DNA of 40,895 bases from Chlamydiota bacterium (GTDB lineage Bacteria; Chlamydiota; Chlamydiia; Chlamydiales; JAAKFQ01): NCBI GenBank assembly GCA_011064725.1, contig JAAKFQ010000007.1:1-40895 (forward strand), read 5' to 3'. The position numbers were made by a program, and so were the translations under genes. Every line of letters starts with the position of its first letter. Within the stretch, counting starts at the first letter, position 1. Below the pieces are notes generated by a model. That model was given only the letters and a program-made list of their open reading frames with translations. It ran no database searches and was not told the origin of the DNA. Positions 14,315 through 23,511 of the stretch are shown in pieces.

Positions 14315-15923
14315 GAATTTCATCTTTAGAACTAAAACGTGTTTGATAAGCGATATATAGATGATTTTTCATCTTATTAAAAATATCTTCAATATTTTGC
14401 GGATTTTCTGGGGAGCTTTCAAGAGACTCTAATATAGAAGCTGCGAGAATGTGTCGAGAACTCTCAATAGATATCGCTGGCTTCTCATCAGTTTTCAGTA
14501 TTTTTCTGACTTGAAAAACGATGTCTTCATCTTTTTCTTTCCAAGAAACTACATCCATTAAACATCGATCCTTGAAACAGTCTAATTTTGTTTCTGCTAT
14601 AGCTTTCGCTGTTGCGTTTGCTGTTGCAATTGCTATCTCTAGTGAAACATTGAATTGTTTTACATCAGGTTGATCTTTTATTGTAACCAATTCTTTAAAA
14701 CTTATTTCTTTTATTCCTTCCAAATCTCGTTGAATTTCCTCATAAATGATTTGTATCCACTCTTCCCATTCTTTTTTTGTTTGATCTAAAATTCCTGTTT
14801 GATTTTTAAGTAGTTCAATAATTTGAATGATGACATATGGTCTTAAAATATCAATAGGATGTTTATCTGCAGAAAAAAATAATTTTTCATAATTTAAACA
14901 TTCTGTGGTCCCTTGACCTTTCTTTGGTGTTTGTCTATATCCAAATACACCAGACTCTTTTTTTAATGTCACATGATCACTTATCTTCTCTATAAAAATA
15001 GTGCTCGAACTTGAAGAAAGTTTTAATAATTTCATAGGTTTTATGCGCTTTGAATATAAAAGCCCAGAACAGCGCATTTTTCCATTTCTATTTCCTCGAA
15101 GTGTTCCAATTAATCCTATTCCAAAAGAAGGGCCAATGCTCATGACACCTAAAACATCTGAGGCAACTTCTTCTAGACAAATGCTCCAATATTCCATCAT
15201 TTTTGTTGTTGTTTCTAAATCCACTTTATTATTATTACAACATTGGCTCACAGATTTTTCAACCTCTTGCTGCAACTGTTCAATAAGTCCTTTGAAAGAA
15301 CGTAAAAAATTGTGCCCGCCCACTTCATGACCTAACGATGCCCATGCTAATAATCCCCCCATTTGGTATTCAGGAGGTAGATTCACGATACCCGCTTTAA
15401 TTCCTTCGATCTTCTCTGTTGTCGTTATTGGAAATGTACAAGGTCCTTTACTTTTCCCCCATTTCGCCAATGGCGCAAGGGCACCTAAGGACAATTGAGA
15501 GATCTCTTTATCAAGAAAACTTTTATAAATTGTTGTCACTACAGCCTGAAAAGCTTGTAAATCTCTAAATGAAGATGGATAATATTTTCCTTGATAATTC
15601 CTTTGCAAAAGCGCTTCACCAACCTCTTCAATGACTTTTTTTTGTGATCTTTCTTCACGAGTTAAATCTCCTTGCGCATTTGTATCAAAAATTCTATCAA
15701 ATCCAGAACATTTCAATTGTGTTAAAAACTGAATAAAAGGTTCTAGAACAGAGTCTTTGTACTCTCTTGACAAAACAACTTCATTAATTGATCTAAGAAG
15801 TCGAAGTTCTTCTAATAAATATCCATAATCTGGTTTAAATAAACCTCCATGAGCGGTATAATACGTATCATAAATCGCATGTTCTAAGTTTTGAATTCTG
15901 GGATTTAGATGAGGACTTGCCAT
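14301..15923 (-). CDS. Putative zinc metallopeptidase with HEVGGH motif
   Basis: 540 residues, no evident signal peptide or membrane span. LGHEVGGHNFLRSF places a HExxH zinc site at His199-Glu200-His204. About 47 residues later CLEEVASDVLGV (Glu251/Glu252, Asp256) gives the acidic third ligand and Asp expected of gluzincins. GALAPLAKWGKSKG precedes it. The last 170 residues are helical and charged, with an Ala/Thr-rich segment (IAIATANATAKAIAETK). The fold and role are inferred from these motifs; the substrate is unknown. Placement between gapA and rplQ, where chlamydiae normally have nothing, and AT-rich codons suggest acquisition. It could be an effector secreted without a classical signal. 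Confidence 0.6.
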   Translation of the reverse strand: MASPHLNPRIQNLEHAIYDTYYTAHGGLFKPDYGYLLEELRLLRSINEVVLSREYKDSVLEPFIQFLTQLKCSGFDRIFDTNAQGDLTREERSQKKVIEEVGEALLQRNYQGKYYPSSFRDLQAFQAVVTTIYKSFLDKEISQLSLGALAPLAKWGKSKGPCTFPITTTEKIEGIKAGIVNLPPEYQMGGLLAWASLGHEVGGHNFLRSFKGLIEQLQQEVEKSVSQCCNNNKVDLETTTKMMEYWSICLEEVASDVLGVMSIGPSFGIGLIGTLRGNRNGKMRCSGLLYSKRIKPMKLLKLSSSSSTIFIEKISDHVTLKKESGVFGYRQTPKKGQGTTECLNYEKLFFSADKHPIDILRPYVIIQIIELLKNQTGILDQTKKEWEEWIQIIYEEIQRDLEGIKEISFKELVTIKDQPDVKQFNVSLEIAIATANATAKAIAETKLDCFKDRCLMDVVSWKEKDEDIVFQVRKILKTDEKPAISIESSRHILAASILESLESSPENPQNIEDIFNKMKNHLYIAYQTRFSSKDEIPKKD

Positions 15924-15986
15924 TTTACCTTTTCAATGTTACTGGCCTATCAAAAAAACTTTTTTTTCAACGCCAATTTTTACAGG

Positions 15987-16634
15987 TTAGGATAAAGTCT
16001 GTTCTTCAGATGAGAGGCTTTTCTCTTTTGGAGCAACTTTTTTTGATTTCTTAACTTCTTCGGCTTCTTTCTTAGGAGCTTTTGCCTTTTTGGACTCTTC
16101 AGGCTTAGCTTCAGCTTCTACTTCTTCTTCGGAAGCTTTTACCTTCTTTTCTTTTTTGGGCTTGGGCTCTTTTTTCTCTTTTTTAGGCTCTTCTTGTGGA
16201 ATCACTTCGTGTGGAAGGTATTGTAGAATACATTTTTGGCTAGCATCTCCACGACGTGTTTGGAGTTTTAAGATGCGAGTGTATCCGCCATTGCGTTCTT
16301 TAAAACGCTCAAACAACTCTGTAAACAATTTGTTGATGATTTTTCTATCTACATTGTACATAGAAAAATTTTGGGACTTTGCCTTTCTTTTCTCTTTTGA
16401 TGAAAGGGTATTATAACGCAGTTTGAGTTTGGCTTTGACAGATCTTTTGGCAGCTAGGGTTTGCTTTTTGGCAAGTGTGATCAGTTTATCTGCATGACGC
16501 TTGAGAATTTTTGCCTTTGCGACACTCGTTTCAATAGATTCTTTTTCCACAAGGGCTTTCAACATGTTGGAAAGTAGAGCTTTTCTATGACCAGAATCTC
16601 GACCAAGCTTAAAGGTACTTTTACGATGCCTCAT
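15987..16634 (-). CDS. rplQ: Ribosomal protein bL17 with a long charged C-terminal extension
   Basis: Residues 1-145 are a normal L17 (MRHRKSTFKLGRDSGHRKAL at the start, then NGGYTRILKLQTRRGD), a large-subunit protein near the exit tunnel. A further 70 residues rich in Lys, Glu, Pro and Ala follow (KKEKKEPKPKKEKKVKASEE). The whole is 215 residues where L17 is usually 120-145. The tail is probably disordered. It overlaps rpoA by 14 bases and is the last gene of the operon. Confidence 0.95.
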   Translation of the reverse strand: MRHRKSTFKLGRDSGHRKALLSNMLKALVEKESIETSVAKAKILKRHADKLITLAKKQTLAAKRSVKAKLKLRYNTLSSKEKRKAKSQNFSMYNVDRKIINKLFTELFERFKERNGGYTRILKLQTRRGDASQKCILQYLPHEVIPQEEPKKEKKEPKPKKEKKVKASEEEVEAEAKPEESKKAKAPKKEAEEVKKSKKVAPKEKSLSSEEQTLS

Positions 16635-17718
16635 GGTTTCCTCCAGCTCTTCTCATCTTATAATCTTCTAACACTTCTTTGATATTGTCTTTATTGATTT
16701 CAAAACGACTTAAATCCATTCCCAATCCAAGCCCCATTTCATGCAATTTTTGCTTGATTTCTGTTAAAGATTTGCGACCAAAATTTCTAAACTTTAAGAG
16801 TTCTGGTTCCGGCATCAAAACAAGTTCTCCAATCGTTTCAATACCAGCACCAGCTAAACAGTTTGTGGAACGCACAGACAATTCGATTTCACCCACACGC
16901 AAAACGAGTTTTTGTAAAATCACATCACGATCGGTTTCTGCTTGCGTTTCGCCTGTTTCAAAAACAATCTGCTGTGTTTTTAATGTGGTAAATGGAGCTA
17001 AATGCTGTTCGACAATCTGAGCTGCAAAGTTCAGTGCTTCTTTTGGAGTGACTCTGCCGTCGGTTGTGATTTCTAAAATAAGACGATCAAAATCTGTATC
17101 TCGACCAACCCTAGTGTTTTCCACATAGTAATTCACTTTTCGAACAGGAGAATAGATCGAATCAACAACAATTTCATCATTGACTTTATTCTCAATCACA
17201 TGTCTTTCAGAAGGCGCATAACCTCGGCCAATTTGAACCTTAAGATCAATGCGTTTAGACATCGGTTTTGTCACTGTGAAAAGATAGTGATCTGGATTGA
17301 CCAATTCAAATTGAGGATCACTGATGATGTCTTTAAGATAGACTTTGAATTGTCCCTCTTTTAATTTATCTGATGTGATATCTAATACACTTGTGAGATG
17401 ATAAATTCTATTGGTTGCTTCTTCTAGATTTTTGTTAAAGTGTTTTAATAACACACCTTTCAAATTTAAAATGATGTCTGTCATATCTTCAACAACACCA
17501 TCGATAGACATGTACTCGTGAGCAACATCTTCGATTTTTACTGATATGATAGCAGGAGCCTCAATGGAAGATAATAAAACGCGTCTTAATGAATTTCCTA
17601 TTGTGTGTGCAAATCCTTTTTCAAAAGGTTCTGCAATAAATCGCATCTCTTTTGTATCTTCTTGGCCATCGATTTTGATGACAGTTGGCAATTCAAATTT
17701 GCCATATTTTATAGCCAT
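16621..17718 (-). CDS. rpoA: RNA polymerase alpha subunit
   Basis: 365 residues. The N-terminal dimerisation domain contains EPFEKGFAHTIGNSLRRVLL, the assembly motif of the alpha family. The C-terminal domain has LSVRSTNCLAGAGIETIGEL and FGRKSLTEIKQKL, the helix-hairpin-helix that contacts UP elements and activators. Both domains are complete, joined by a linker near residue 260. Position after rpsK is as in other bacteria. The tail KMRRAGGNHEAS overlaps rplQ. Confidence 0.97.
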   Translation of the reverse strand: MAIKYGKFELPTVIKIDGQEDTKEMRFIAEPFEKGFAHTIGNSLRRVLLSSIEAPAIISVKIEDVAHEYMSIDGVVEDMTDIILNLKGVLLKHFNKNLEEATNRIYHLTSVLDITSDKLKEGQFKVYLKDIISDPQFELVNPDHYLFTVTKPMSKRIDLKVQIGRGYAPSERHVIENKVNDEIVVDSIYSPVRKVNYYVENTRVGRDTDFDRLILEITTDGRVTPKEALNFAAQIVEQHLAPFTTLKTQQIVFETGETQAETDRDVILQKLVLRVGEIELSVRSTNCLAGAGIETIGELVLMPEPELLKFRNFGRKSLTEIKQKLHEMGLGLGMDLSRFEINKDNIKEVLEDYKMRRAGGNHEAS

Positions 17719-17733
17719 ATTTTTACTCCTAAA

Positions 17734-18144
17734 TTAAACGCGGCGTCTTTTTCGAGGACGACATCCATTATGTGGAACAGGTGTGCGATCTTGAATCGTT
17801 GTGATAGTAAGACCGACGCTTTGTAAGCCTCGCACAGCTGATTCACGACCAGCTCCCGCTCCTTTTAAAATAACCCCTATCTCTTTCATTCCAGCACTAA
17901 CCGCTTTTTTTCCAGCTTCTTGTGCAGCTACAGTAGCAGCAAATGCCGAAGATTTTCTAGACCCTGAAAATCCACAATTTCCAGCACTTGACCATGTGAT
18001 CACTCCACCCGCAGGATCTGTGATCGTCACAATCGTATTATTAAAAGTTGCCTTTACAAAAGCAATTCCTGATGGAATACTTCTTAAATGTTTTTTTCTT
18101 GTTTTTGTCTTAACTGGTTTTTTTGTTTGTTGTACTTTTGCCAT
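17734..18144 (-). CDS. rpsK: Ribosomal protein uS11
   Basis: 136 residues, normal length after a basic N-terminal extension ([15 protein letters not shown]). [20 protein letters not shown] and [19 protein letters not shown] are the conserved core. The C-terminus [16 protein letters not shown] is the platform rRNA-binding tail. Small-subunit platform protein that contacts the 3' end of 16S rRNA. Cotranscribed with rpsM and rpoA. Confidence 0.97.
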   Translation of the reverse strand: MAKVQQTKKPVKTKTRKKHLRSIPSGIAFVKATFNNTIVTITDPAGGVITWSSAGNCGFSGSRKSSAFAATVAAQEAGKKAVSAGMKEIGVILKGAGAGRESAVRGLQSVGLTITTIQDRTPVPHNGCRPRKRRRV

Positions 18145-18152
18145 ATCTCACA

Positions 18153-18536
18153 TTACTTTTTAGATGGAGCTTTTTTCCTGCCCGCAATGGTTCTCTTTTT
18201 ACCTTTTCGTGTTCTTGCATTACATCTTGTTCTTTGACCACGCACAGGAAGTTTTGCGCGGTGTCTCAAACCTCTATAACAATTGATGGAAATTAAACGT
18301 TTGATGTCATTTTGCACTTGACGGCGAAGGTCTCCTTCTACAATGTACTCTGTTTCCAAAAGTTTGCTGATTTTTGCAATGTCTTCCTGCGTGAGTTGAC
18401 TTGCACGCATATCTTCGTTCAGCTTTAACTTTTGAACAACCTCTCTCGCTGTCTTTCTTCCTATTCCATAAATGTAGGTAAGGCTTATCACAAGTCTCTT
18501 ACTATCTGGAATATCTACGCCAATAATTCGCGCCAT
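18153..18536 (-). CDS. rpsM: Ribosomal protein uS13
   Basis: 127 residues. [20 protein letters not shown] followed by [10 protein letters not shown] forms the helix-two-turn-helix. [20 protein letters not shown] is the conserved 30S-head binding region, and the tail [12 protein letters not shown] reaches toward tRNA. Located after a 120-base gap from secY, the largest gap inside the operon. As in Chlamydia, no adk, map, infA or rpmJ lies between them. Confidence 0.97.
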   Translation of the reverse strand: MARIIGVDIPDSKRLVISLTYIYGIGRKTAREVVQKLKLNEDMRASQLTQEDIAKISKLLETEYIVEGDLRRQVQNDIKRLISINCYRGLRHRAKLPVRGQRTRCNARTRKGKKRTIAGRKKAPSKK

Positions 18537-18656
18537 TTTTTCTCCAACGTTTTTCTCTAAAGGAATCTTTTAACAAGTTCCCCTAGACTATATCAAAATC
18601 TAGCTTTTTTGCCCTTATTTTTTTTTCAAACAATCTTTTAACCTGAGCTTTGGGTT
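18537..18656. other. secY-rpsM gap with a fragment resembling the family 3 element end
   Basis: Read on the minus strand from just after the secY stop, AACCCAAAGCTCAGGTT and a nearby TTTGAAAAAAAAATA resemble the fmt-lpxA element end (AACCCAAAACTCAGGTTG then AAAAAAAATA), with about 11 extra bases between them. No second arm is found, so this is a fragment or a chance match. No gene fits here. The gap may hold an internal promoter, but none is clear. Confidence 0.35.
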
Positions 18657-20030
18657 TTAACGAAGTTTAGCTCTTCCCCTTCTCAAGGCTCCATCATAAC
18701 GCTTTGTTAAAAGATGTGAATCAATTTGTCTATACGTATCCAATGCAACCCCTACCAAAATCAATAATGAGGTGCCTCCAAAAAAGTTTGATGTCCTTTG
18801 ATCAAGGCCTAACAATTTTCCGACCACTGAGGGAAGCAATGCAATCACAACCAATGAGACGGCTCCAAGTAGAGTGATGCGATTCATGGATTTTTTTAAA
18901 AAATTTTCTGTAGAAGCTCCCTGTTTAATCCCTGGAATAAAGGCGCCGTTTCTTTTCATGTCAGAAGCAATTTGTCCAGGATGAAATTGTGTAGCTGTCC
19001 AAAAATAGGTGAAAAAGAAGATCATCCCCACATAAAGCAGTGTATAAAGCCAACTACCAGGAGATAGCATTGTCGCTAAACTTTGTGCCCATTGGCTTTT
19101 TGCCAAAAAGCTTACAATCGATGCAGGAAGCATTAAAAAAGAAGAAGCAAAAATCACTGGGATCACTCCTGCATAATTCACTTTTAATGGCAAATAAGGA
19201 GAACCCGAGGCCTGCATTTCACGCATGCCTACAATCCTTCTGGCATATTGCAAAGGAATACGCCTCTCTCCTTGAACAATCATGATCGTCCCAATCACAA
19301 TAATCACAAATAAGGCAATTAATACGATGAGTGAAATAAATGTCATAGATCCAGGTTCTTGAGATTCTAGCTGAAGCGCTGAAATCAATGAACCAATGGT
19401 AAAGGGAAGTGTGGAGACGATCCCAATTGAAATGATCAAACTCACTCCGTTTCCAATACCTTTTTCTGTAATCTGTTCTCCAATCCACATCAAAAAGACC
19501 GTGCCCGCTGTCATGGTGATTGTGGTAATCAGATAGAACACCCACGGAAATTGTCCCCATGTAAGCACGAGCATTTCTGGTAAAATCACGCCAGGATAGG
19601 CTCCGATACGGCTTAGTGTATACGAGCAATATAAAAAAGATTGTAAGAATGCGATACCGATGGTTAAAAGACGTGTCCACTTAAGAATTTTACGTCTTCC
19701 AACTTCTGGATTTTCTTTCACCTCTTTTTGCAGTCTTGGCACAAGTGCAACTAAAACCTGCAACACGATCGATGCTGAGATGTAAGGCATCACACCAAGT
19801 GCAAAAATGGTCATTTGGGAAAACGCACCACCAGAAAAAATGTTGATCAACTGAAAAAGACTTTGTGCACCTTTGGTCGTATGCTTAAAAATATCGACAG
19901 CAAGTTCGCCATTAATTCCCGGAACAGGGACAAACACACCGATGCGAGAAATTCCAAGTAAAAGCAGCGTCCAGAAAATCTTCTTTTTAAGATTTGGTAT
20001 ACCAAGGATTCTTAAAATTGCATTTTTCAT
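18657..20030 (-). CDS. secY: Preprotein translocase subunit SecY
   Basis: 457 residues with about ten membrane helices. It is the channel of the Sec translocon, which moves unfolded proteins across or into the inner membrane with SecE, SecG and SecA. Conserved features include VPVPGINGELAV near the start, LGVMPYISASIVLQVL, ITEKGIGNGVSLIISIGIV and the cytoplasmic loop IVQGERRIPLQYARRIVG. It starts four bases inside rplO (ATGA overlap), indicating coupled translation. Confidence 0.97.
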   Translation of the reverse strand: MKNAILRILGIPNLKKKIFWTLLLLGISRIGVFVPVPGINGELAVDIFKHTTKGAQSLFQLINIFSGGAFSQMTIFALGVMPYISASIVLQVLVALVPRLQKEVKENPEVGRRKILKWTRLLTIGIAFLQSFLYCSYTLSRIGAYPGVILPEMLVLTWGQFPWVFYLITTITMTAGTVFLMWIGEQITEKGIGNGVSLIISIGIVSTLPFTIGSLISALQLESQEPGSMTFISLIVLIALFVIIVIGTIMIVQGERRIPLQYARRIVGMREMQASGSPYLPLKVNYAGVIPVIFASSFLMLPASIVSFLAKSQWAQSLATMLSPGSWLYTLLYVGMIFFFTYFWTATQFHPGQIASDMKRNGAFIPGIKQGASTENFLKKSMNRITLLGAVSLVVIALLPSVVGKLLGLDQRTSNFFGGTSLLILVGVALDTYRQIDSHLLTKRYDGALRRGRAKLR

Positions 20031-20479
20031 TTTACTTTTGTCATCTCAACTTTTGCTTTTTTTAGTTTCTCTTCAGCACCTTTGGTGAAACAAGACGCTT
20101 CAATTTTTACCTGTTTTTTCAGCTCGCCATTTCCCAGTATCTTAAGTCTCACAGAATTAAAACTTGGGCGTACCATGCCCTTGGTTTTAAGCGTCTCGAC
20201 ATTGACTGTTTCCTGATCTGAAAAATATTTTTCTATTTCAGTTAAATTCAGGGTTAAAAATTCCTTTTTAAAACGAAAATTTGAAAATCCACGTGTGGGC
20301 AGTTTTTGAAACCAAGGCGCGTTTCCACCCTGTTTTGTCAAACGTCGTTTATAACCAGAACGTGATTTATCTCCATTTTGTCCACGGCAACTTGTCTTGC
20401 CTCGCTTAGACCCAGGACCTCTTCCTACACGTTGCACATTTTTACGAACTTTTATATTTTTTAATTCATGCAATTTCAT
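20027..20479 (-). CDS. rplO: Ribosomal protein uL15
   Basis: 150 residues. The N-terminal MKLHELKNIKVRKNVQRVGR and the glycine/arginine-rich segment PGSKRGKTSCRGQNGDKSRS are typical of L15, which binds 23S rRNA through this extended arm. The C-terminal globular part includes VRPSFNSVRLKILGNGELKK. No rpmD (uL30) lies before it, as in other chlamydiae. One base separates it from rpsE. Confidence 0.96.
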   Translation of the reverse strand: MKLHELKNIKVRKNVQRVGRGPGSKRGKTSCRGQNGDKSRSGYKRRLTKQGGNAPWFQKLPTRGFSNFRFKKEFLTLNLTEIEKYFSDQETVNVETLKTKGMVRPSFNSVRLKILGNGELKKQVKIEASCFTKGAEEKLKKAKVEMTKVK

Positions 20480-20480
20480 T

Positions 20481-20945
20481 TTAACCCCTTTGCATCAATA
20501 CTTGGTCTTTTGTGCGCAATTGTTTAAGTGCACTAAACACAGCAAGTACTTGATTATTTGGATTTTTTCCCCACGTTTTTGCAACCACATCTTTGATCCC
20601 TGCAAATTCTAACACAGAACGCACCATCGATCCTGCAGTAATTCCTGTTCCTGTCTTAGCGGGTTTTAAAAGCAGTTGCACACCATCTTGTTTCACTTTG
20701 ATACTATGCGGGATGGTGGTGCCCTCAATTTTTACTTCAATTATGCTCTTTTTAGCAAGTGCTGTAGCTTTATGAATGGCTTCTGCCACCTCATTGGCTT
20801 TTGCAAATCCAAAACCCACTCTTCCTGCATGGTCTCCAACCAAAACTAGCGCCGAAAAGCTAAACTTACGTCCACCTTTTACAACCTTTGAACACCGATT
20901 GATGTATAATATTTTCTCCGCAAACTTTTCTTCTTCTTTTGCCAT
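20481..20945 (-). CDS. rpsE: Ribosomal protein uS5
   Basis: 154 residues. The N-terminal double-stranded RNA-binding-like domain has INRCSKVVKGGRKFSFSALV and VGDHAGRVGFGFAKANEV. The C-terminal domain contains TGTGITAGSMVRSVLEFAGI. It helps decoding accuracy on the solvent side of the 30S body. It lies in the standard rplR-rpsE-rplO order. Confidence 0.97.
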   Translation of the reverse strand: MAKEEEKFAEKILYINRCSKVVKGGRKFSFSALVLVGDHAGRVGFGFAKANEVAEAIHKATALAKKSIIEVKIEGTTIPHSIKVKQDGVQLLLKPAKTGTGITAGSMVRSVLEFAGIKDVVAKTWGKNPNNQVLAVFSALKQLRTKDQVLMQRG

Positions 20946-20956
20946 AGTTTCCTCTT

Positions 20957-21310
20957 TTAAAACTCCAGTCCAGCTTCTCTTGCACCTTTTGCAAACTCTG
21001 CAAGCACTCCGTGAAACTTGCTACATCCTCGATCAAAGACTACTTTTTGAATACCCTTTTCTTTTGCTAAAGTTGCAATATGCGTTCCTAATTTTTTTGC
21101 ATTTTCTTTATTTTTCTTATCAAAATTTTGCGCTTTTTTTCCAAATGTAGAGCCTGCAATAAGTGTTTGCGCTTTTTCATCATCGATGATTTGTACATGC
21201 AGATGTTTATTCGTTTTGACAACACAAAGGCGTGGTTTTGCCAAAGTTCCTCTTAAATTTTTACGCACTCGTAATTCGCGTTTTTTTCTTCGTTCATGAC
21301 TTGCTAACAT
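20957..21310 (-). CDS. rplR: Ribosomal protein uL18
   Basis: 117 residues, normal size. RRKKRELRVRKNLRGTLAKP and RLCVVKTNKHLHVQIIDDEK mark the N-terminal part. VVFDRGCSKFHGVLAEFAKG and AREAGLEF form the 5S rRNA-binding C-terminus. It bridges 5S rRNA to the large subunit. Four bases separate its start from the rplF stop. Confidence 0.97.
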   Translation of the reverse strand: MLASHERRKKRELRVRKNLRGTLAKPRLCVVKTNKHLHVQIIDDEKAQTLIAGSTFGKKAQNFDKKNKENAKKLGTHIATLAKEKGIQKVVFDRGCSKFHGVLAEFAKGAREAGLEF

Positions 21311-21313
21311 CGC

Positions 21314-21850
21314 CTAACCTGTTTTTGCTGTTTTACCTGATTTTTTACGTACATATTCACCTTCATAACGAATTCCTTTACCTTTGTAAGGCTCTGGTTT
21401 TCTTTTGGATCGGATATCTGCTGAAAATTGTCCCACAAGATGCTTATCCAAACCAGAAACTGTAATCTGTGTATTTTTTTCGACTTTCACTGTAAGCCCT
21501 TGTGGAATGGGCATTTTTATAGGATTAGAATATCCCACTTGCAAATCCAAAGATTGACCAGAAACCGCCGCACGATATCCCACTCCAATCATTTGTAATT
21601 TTTTCTCAAATCCTTCCGTAACACCTTTAATCATATTCACAACTAACGCACGATACAGACCCAAAAAACTATAACCTGTATTGTTTTCAAGATTGATAGT
21701 AACACCCTCATCGGCCACTTTTATGACTATTCCTTTTATAAGTTTTTGTGACAAACTTCCCTTAGGCCCTTTCACGTTGACAACATCAGCTTGGGTCATC
21801 ACTTCAACACCTTTAGGCAATTGAATCGGTTTTTTCGCAAGTCTAGACAT
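21314..21850 (-). CDS. rplF: Ribosomal protein uL6
   Basis: 178 residues with two L6 repeats. MSRLAKKPIQLPKGVEV starts the first domain. The second ends with the signature KRKPEPYKGKGIRYEGEYVR (P-x-P-Y-K-G-K-G-I), which binds 23S rRNA near the sarcin-ricin loop. Standard place between rpsH and rplR. Confidence 0.97.
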   Translation of the reverse strand: MSRLAKKPIQLPKGVEVMTQADVVNVKGPKGSLSQKLIKGIVIKVADEGVTINLENNTGYSFLGLYRALVVNMIKGVTEGFEKKLQMIGVGYRAAVSGQSLDLQVGYSNPIKMPIPQGLTVKVEKNTQITVSGLDKHLVGQFSADIRSKRKPEPYKGKGIRYEGEYVRKKSGKTAKTG

Positions 21851-21859
21851 ATTTCGCTC

Positions 21860-22255
21860 CTACCATACGCAACATAAGTACTCTCCTCCAATTCCTTCTT
21901 TTCTGGCTGCTTGATCATCTATCACACCTTTCGAAGTAGATAAAATTGCAATACCCAACCCATCAAACACAAAAGGAATTTGATCTTTTCCAATATAATA
22001 GCGTCTTCCGGGAGAAGAGACTCTTTTTAATCCTTGAATCACAGGCATTCTTTCATCACCATATTTTAAAAAGATACGAATCTTTCCACCTATTTTTTCT
22101 TCTTTTGTCAAATGACCCAAAATCAACCCTCGTTTTTCCAAAATTTCGATCATCGCGACAATCATTTTGCTTTTTCTCACATCACAATAGCGCAACTCAG
22201 CCCTCAAGGCGTTACGAATACGTGTTAAAAAATCACTGATGGGGTCTATATTCAT
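21860..22255 (-). CDS. rpsH: Ribosomal protein uS8
   Basis: 131 residues. [20 protein letters not shown] at the start and the C-terminal [20 protein letters not shown] followed by GGEYLCCVW match S8, a primary 16S rRNA binder in the 30S platform. It overlaps rplE by four bases (ATGA). rpsN, which lies between these genes in E. coli, is absent, as in Chlamydia. Confidence 0.97.
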   Translation of the reverse strand: MNIDPISDFLTRIRNALRAELRYCDVRKSKMIVAMIEILEKRGLILGHLTKEEKIGGKIRIFLKYGDERMPVIQGLKRVSSPGRRYYIGKDQIPFVFDGLGIAILSTSKGVIDDQAARKEGIGGEYLCCVW

Positions 22256-22800
22256 GCTTCCTCTTTTGTTTTAAATGGCAGACCAAGATTTTCTAAAAGC
22301 TCAACACATTCTTCATCTGTTTCAGCCGTTGTGACAAATGTGATATGCATCCCTTGTTGACGCTTCACAAGATCTAAATTGACTTCTGGGAAAATTTGCT
22401 GGTCATCAAGACCTAGTGTGTAGTTGCCTCTTCCATCACATTTTCTTGTAAATCCACGGAAGTCTCGAATACGTGGAGAAGACAGGTTGCAAAAACGATC
22501 TAGAAAATCAAACATACGCTGGCCTCTTAAGGTCACTTTTAGTCCGATTGCTTGGCCTTCTCTTAGCTTGAAGTTTGAAATCGAGTTTTTTGCTTTTGTC
22601 AGAATAGGTTTTTGCCCAGATAATGCTGTGAGTTCTTTTGCGCAATCTTGAAGCACGTTTTTGTCTTTAACCGCTTCGGCAACGCCCATTGCAATCACGA
22701 TTTTTAAAAGACGTGGCACATTCATTGGATTTTTATATTCAAACTTTTTATTAAGTTTTGGAATCACTGATTCTTTATATTTTTCTTTCAATGTTGCCAT
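22252..22800 (-). CDS. rplE: Ribosomal protein uL5
   Basis: 182 residues. [40 protein letters not shown] and [17 protein letters not shown] are the 5S rRNA- and P-tRNA-contacting parts of L5. [15 protein letters not shown] and the C-terminal [20 protein letters not shown] complete it. Complete, with no anomaly. Confidence 0.97.
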   Translation of the reverse strand: MATLKEKYKESVIPKLNKKFEYKNPMNVPRLLKIVIAMGVAEAVKDKNVLQDCAKELTALSGQKPILTKAKNSISNFKLREGQAIGLKVTLRGQRMFDFLDRFCNLSSPRIRDFRGFTRKCDGRGNYTLGLDDQQIFPEVNLDLVKRQQGMHITFVTTAETDEECVELLENLGLPFKTKEEA

Positions 22801-22803
22801 GTT

Positions 22804-23136
22804 TTACTTTCCTGCCTTTACAAGCCTATGTACTTTTTCTTTTCCATCTTGCGTGTAAAAAAGTTCTTTTTCTTGTTTTTTGTTTTGACGCACATGAAGT
22901 TTTACACCTTTTCCGCCTATAGCTAAGCGCACATTAGAAAGATGTACAGGTTTTTCCATAGAAACAAACCCACCTTTTGGATTTTGCTCCGATTTTCTTA
23001 CCGCTTTTTTACATAAATTCACACCTTCTACAAGCACCAATTGTTTAGAACGCGCAACCACTTTTCCCACTTTGCCTTTATCATTGCCTGCAAGAATGAT
23101 CACTTCATCCCCTTTGCGAATATGTTTATTGTTCAT
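22804..23136 (-). CDS. rplX: Ribosomal protein uL24
   Basis: 110 residues. The KOW motif appears at the N-terminus (HIRKGDEVIILAGNDKGKVG), followed by VNLCKKAVRKSEQNPKGGFV and the strand MEKPVHLSNVRL. It binds the 5' domain of 23S rRNA and starts large-subunit assembly. It begins at the base next to the rplN stop. Confidence 0.96.
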   Translation of the reverse strand: MNNKHIRKGDEVIILAGNDKGKVGKVVARSKQLVLVEGVNLCKKAVRKSEQNPKGGFVSMEKPVHLSNVRLAIGGKGVKLHVRQNKKQEKELFYTQDGKEKVHRLVKAGK

Positions 23137-23511
23137 TTAAATCACCTCCGGTGCAAGGGAGCAAATTTTCAAAAATCCAATCTCTCTTAATTCTCTTGCC
23201 ACAGAACCAAAAATACGGGTTCCAATGGGATTTTTTTTATCATCAATCAAGACGCAGGAGTTGGCATCAAAACGCAATTTAGATCCATCACGTCTTCGGA
23301 GCGGTGCTGTGGTGCGTACGATCACTGCTTTGACCACTTTCCCTTTTTTTGCATTTTGATCAGCTGTAGGATCGCTTTCCTTAATAGAGCACACAATCAC
23401 ATCTCCTACTTTTGCATACCGTCTTCTAGAACCTCCAAGCACTTTAAAGCACTTGACCCTCTTAGCTCCTGAATTATCTGCAACTTCTAATTCTGTTTCT
23501 TGTTGAATCAT
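23137..23511 (-). CDS. rplN: Ribosomal protein uL14
   Basis: 124 residues. [20 protein letters not shown] and [20 protein letters not shown] open the protein. [20 protein letters not shown] and the C-terminal [19 protein letters not shown] are the L14 core, which forms intersubunit bridges with 16S rRNA. Four-base ATGA overlap with rpsQ. Confidence 0.97.
   Translation of the reverse strand: MIQQETELEVADNSGAKRVKCFKVLGGSRRRYAKVGDVIVCSIKESDPTADQNAKKGKVVKAVIVRTTAPLRRRDGSKLRFDANSCVLIDDKKNPIGTRIFGSVARELREIGFLKICSLAPEVI

Noticed and set aside
19219-19680. 153-residue minus-strand frame overlapping secY
   Set aside because: It is a shifted frame of secY, whose own frame is continuous and fully conserved.
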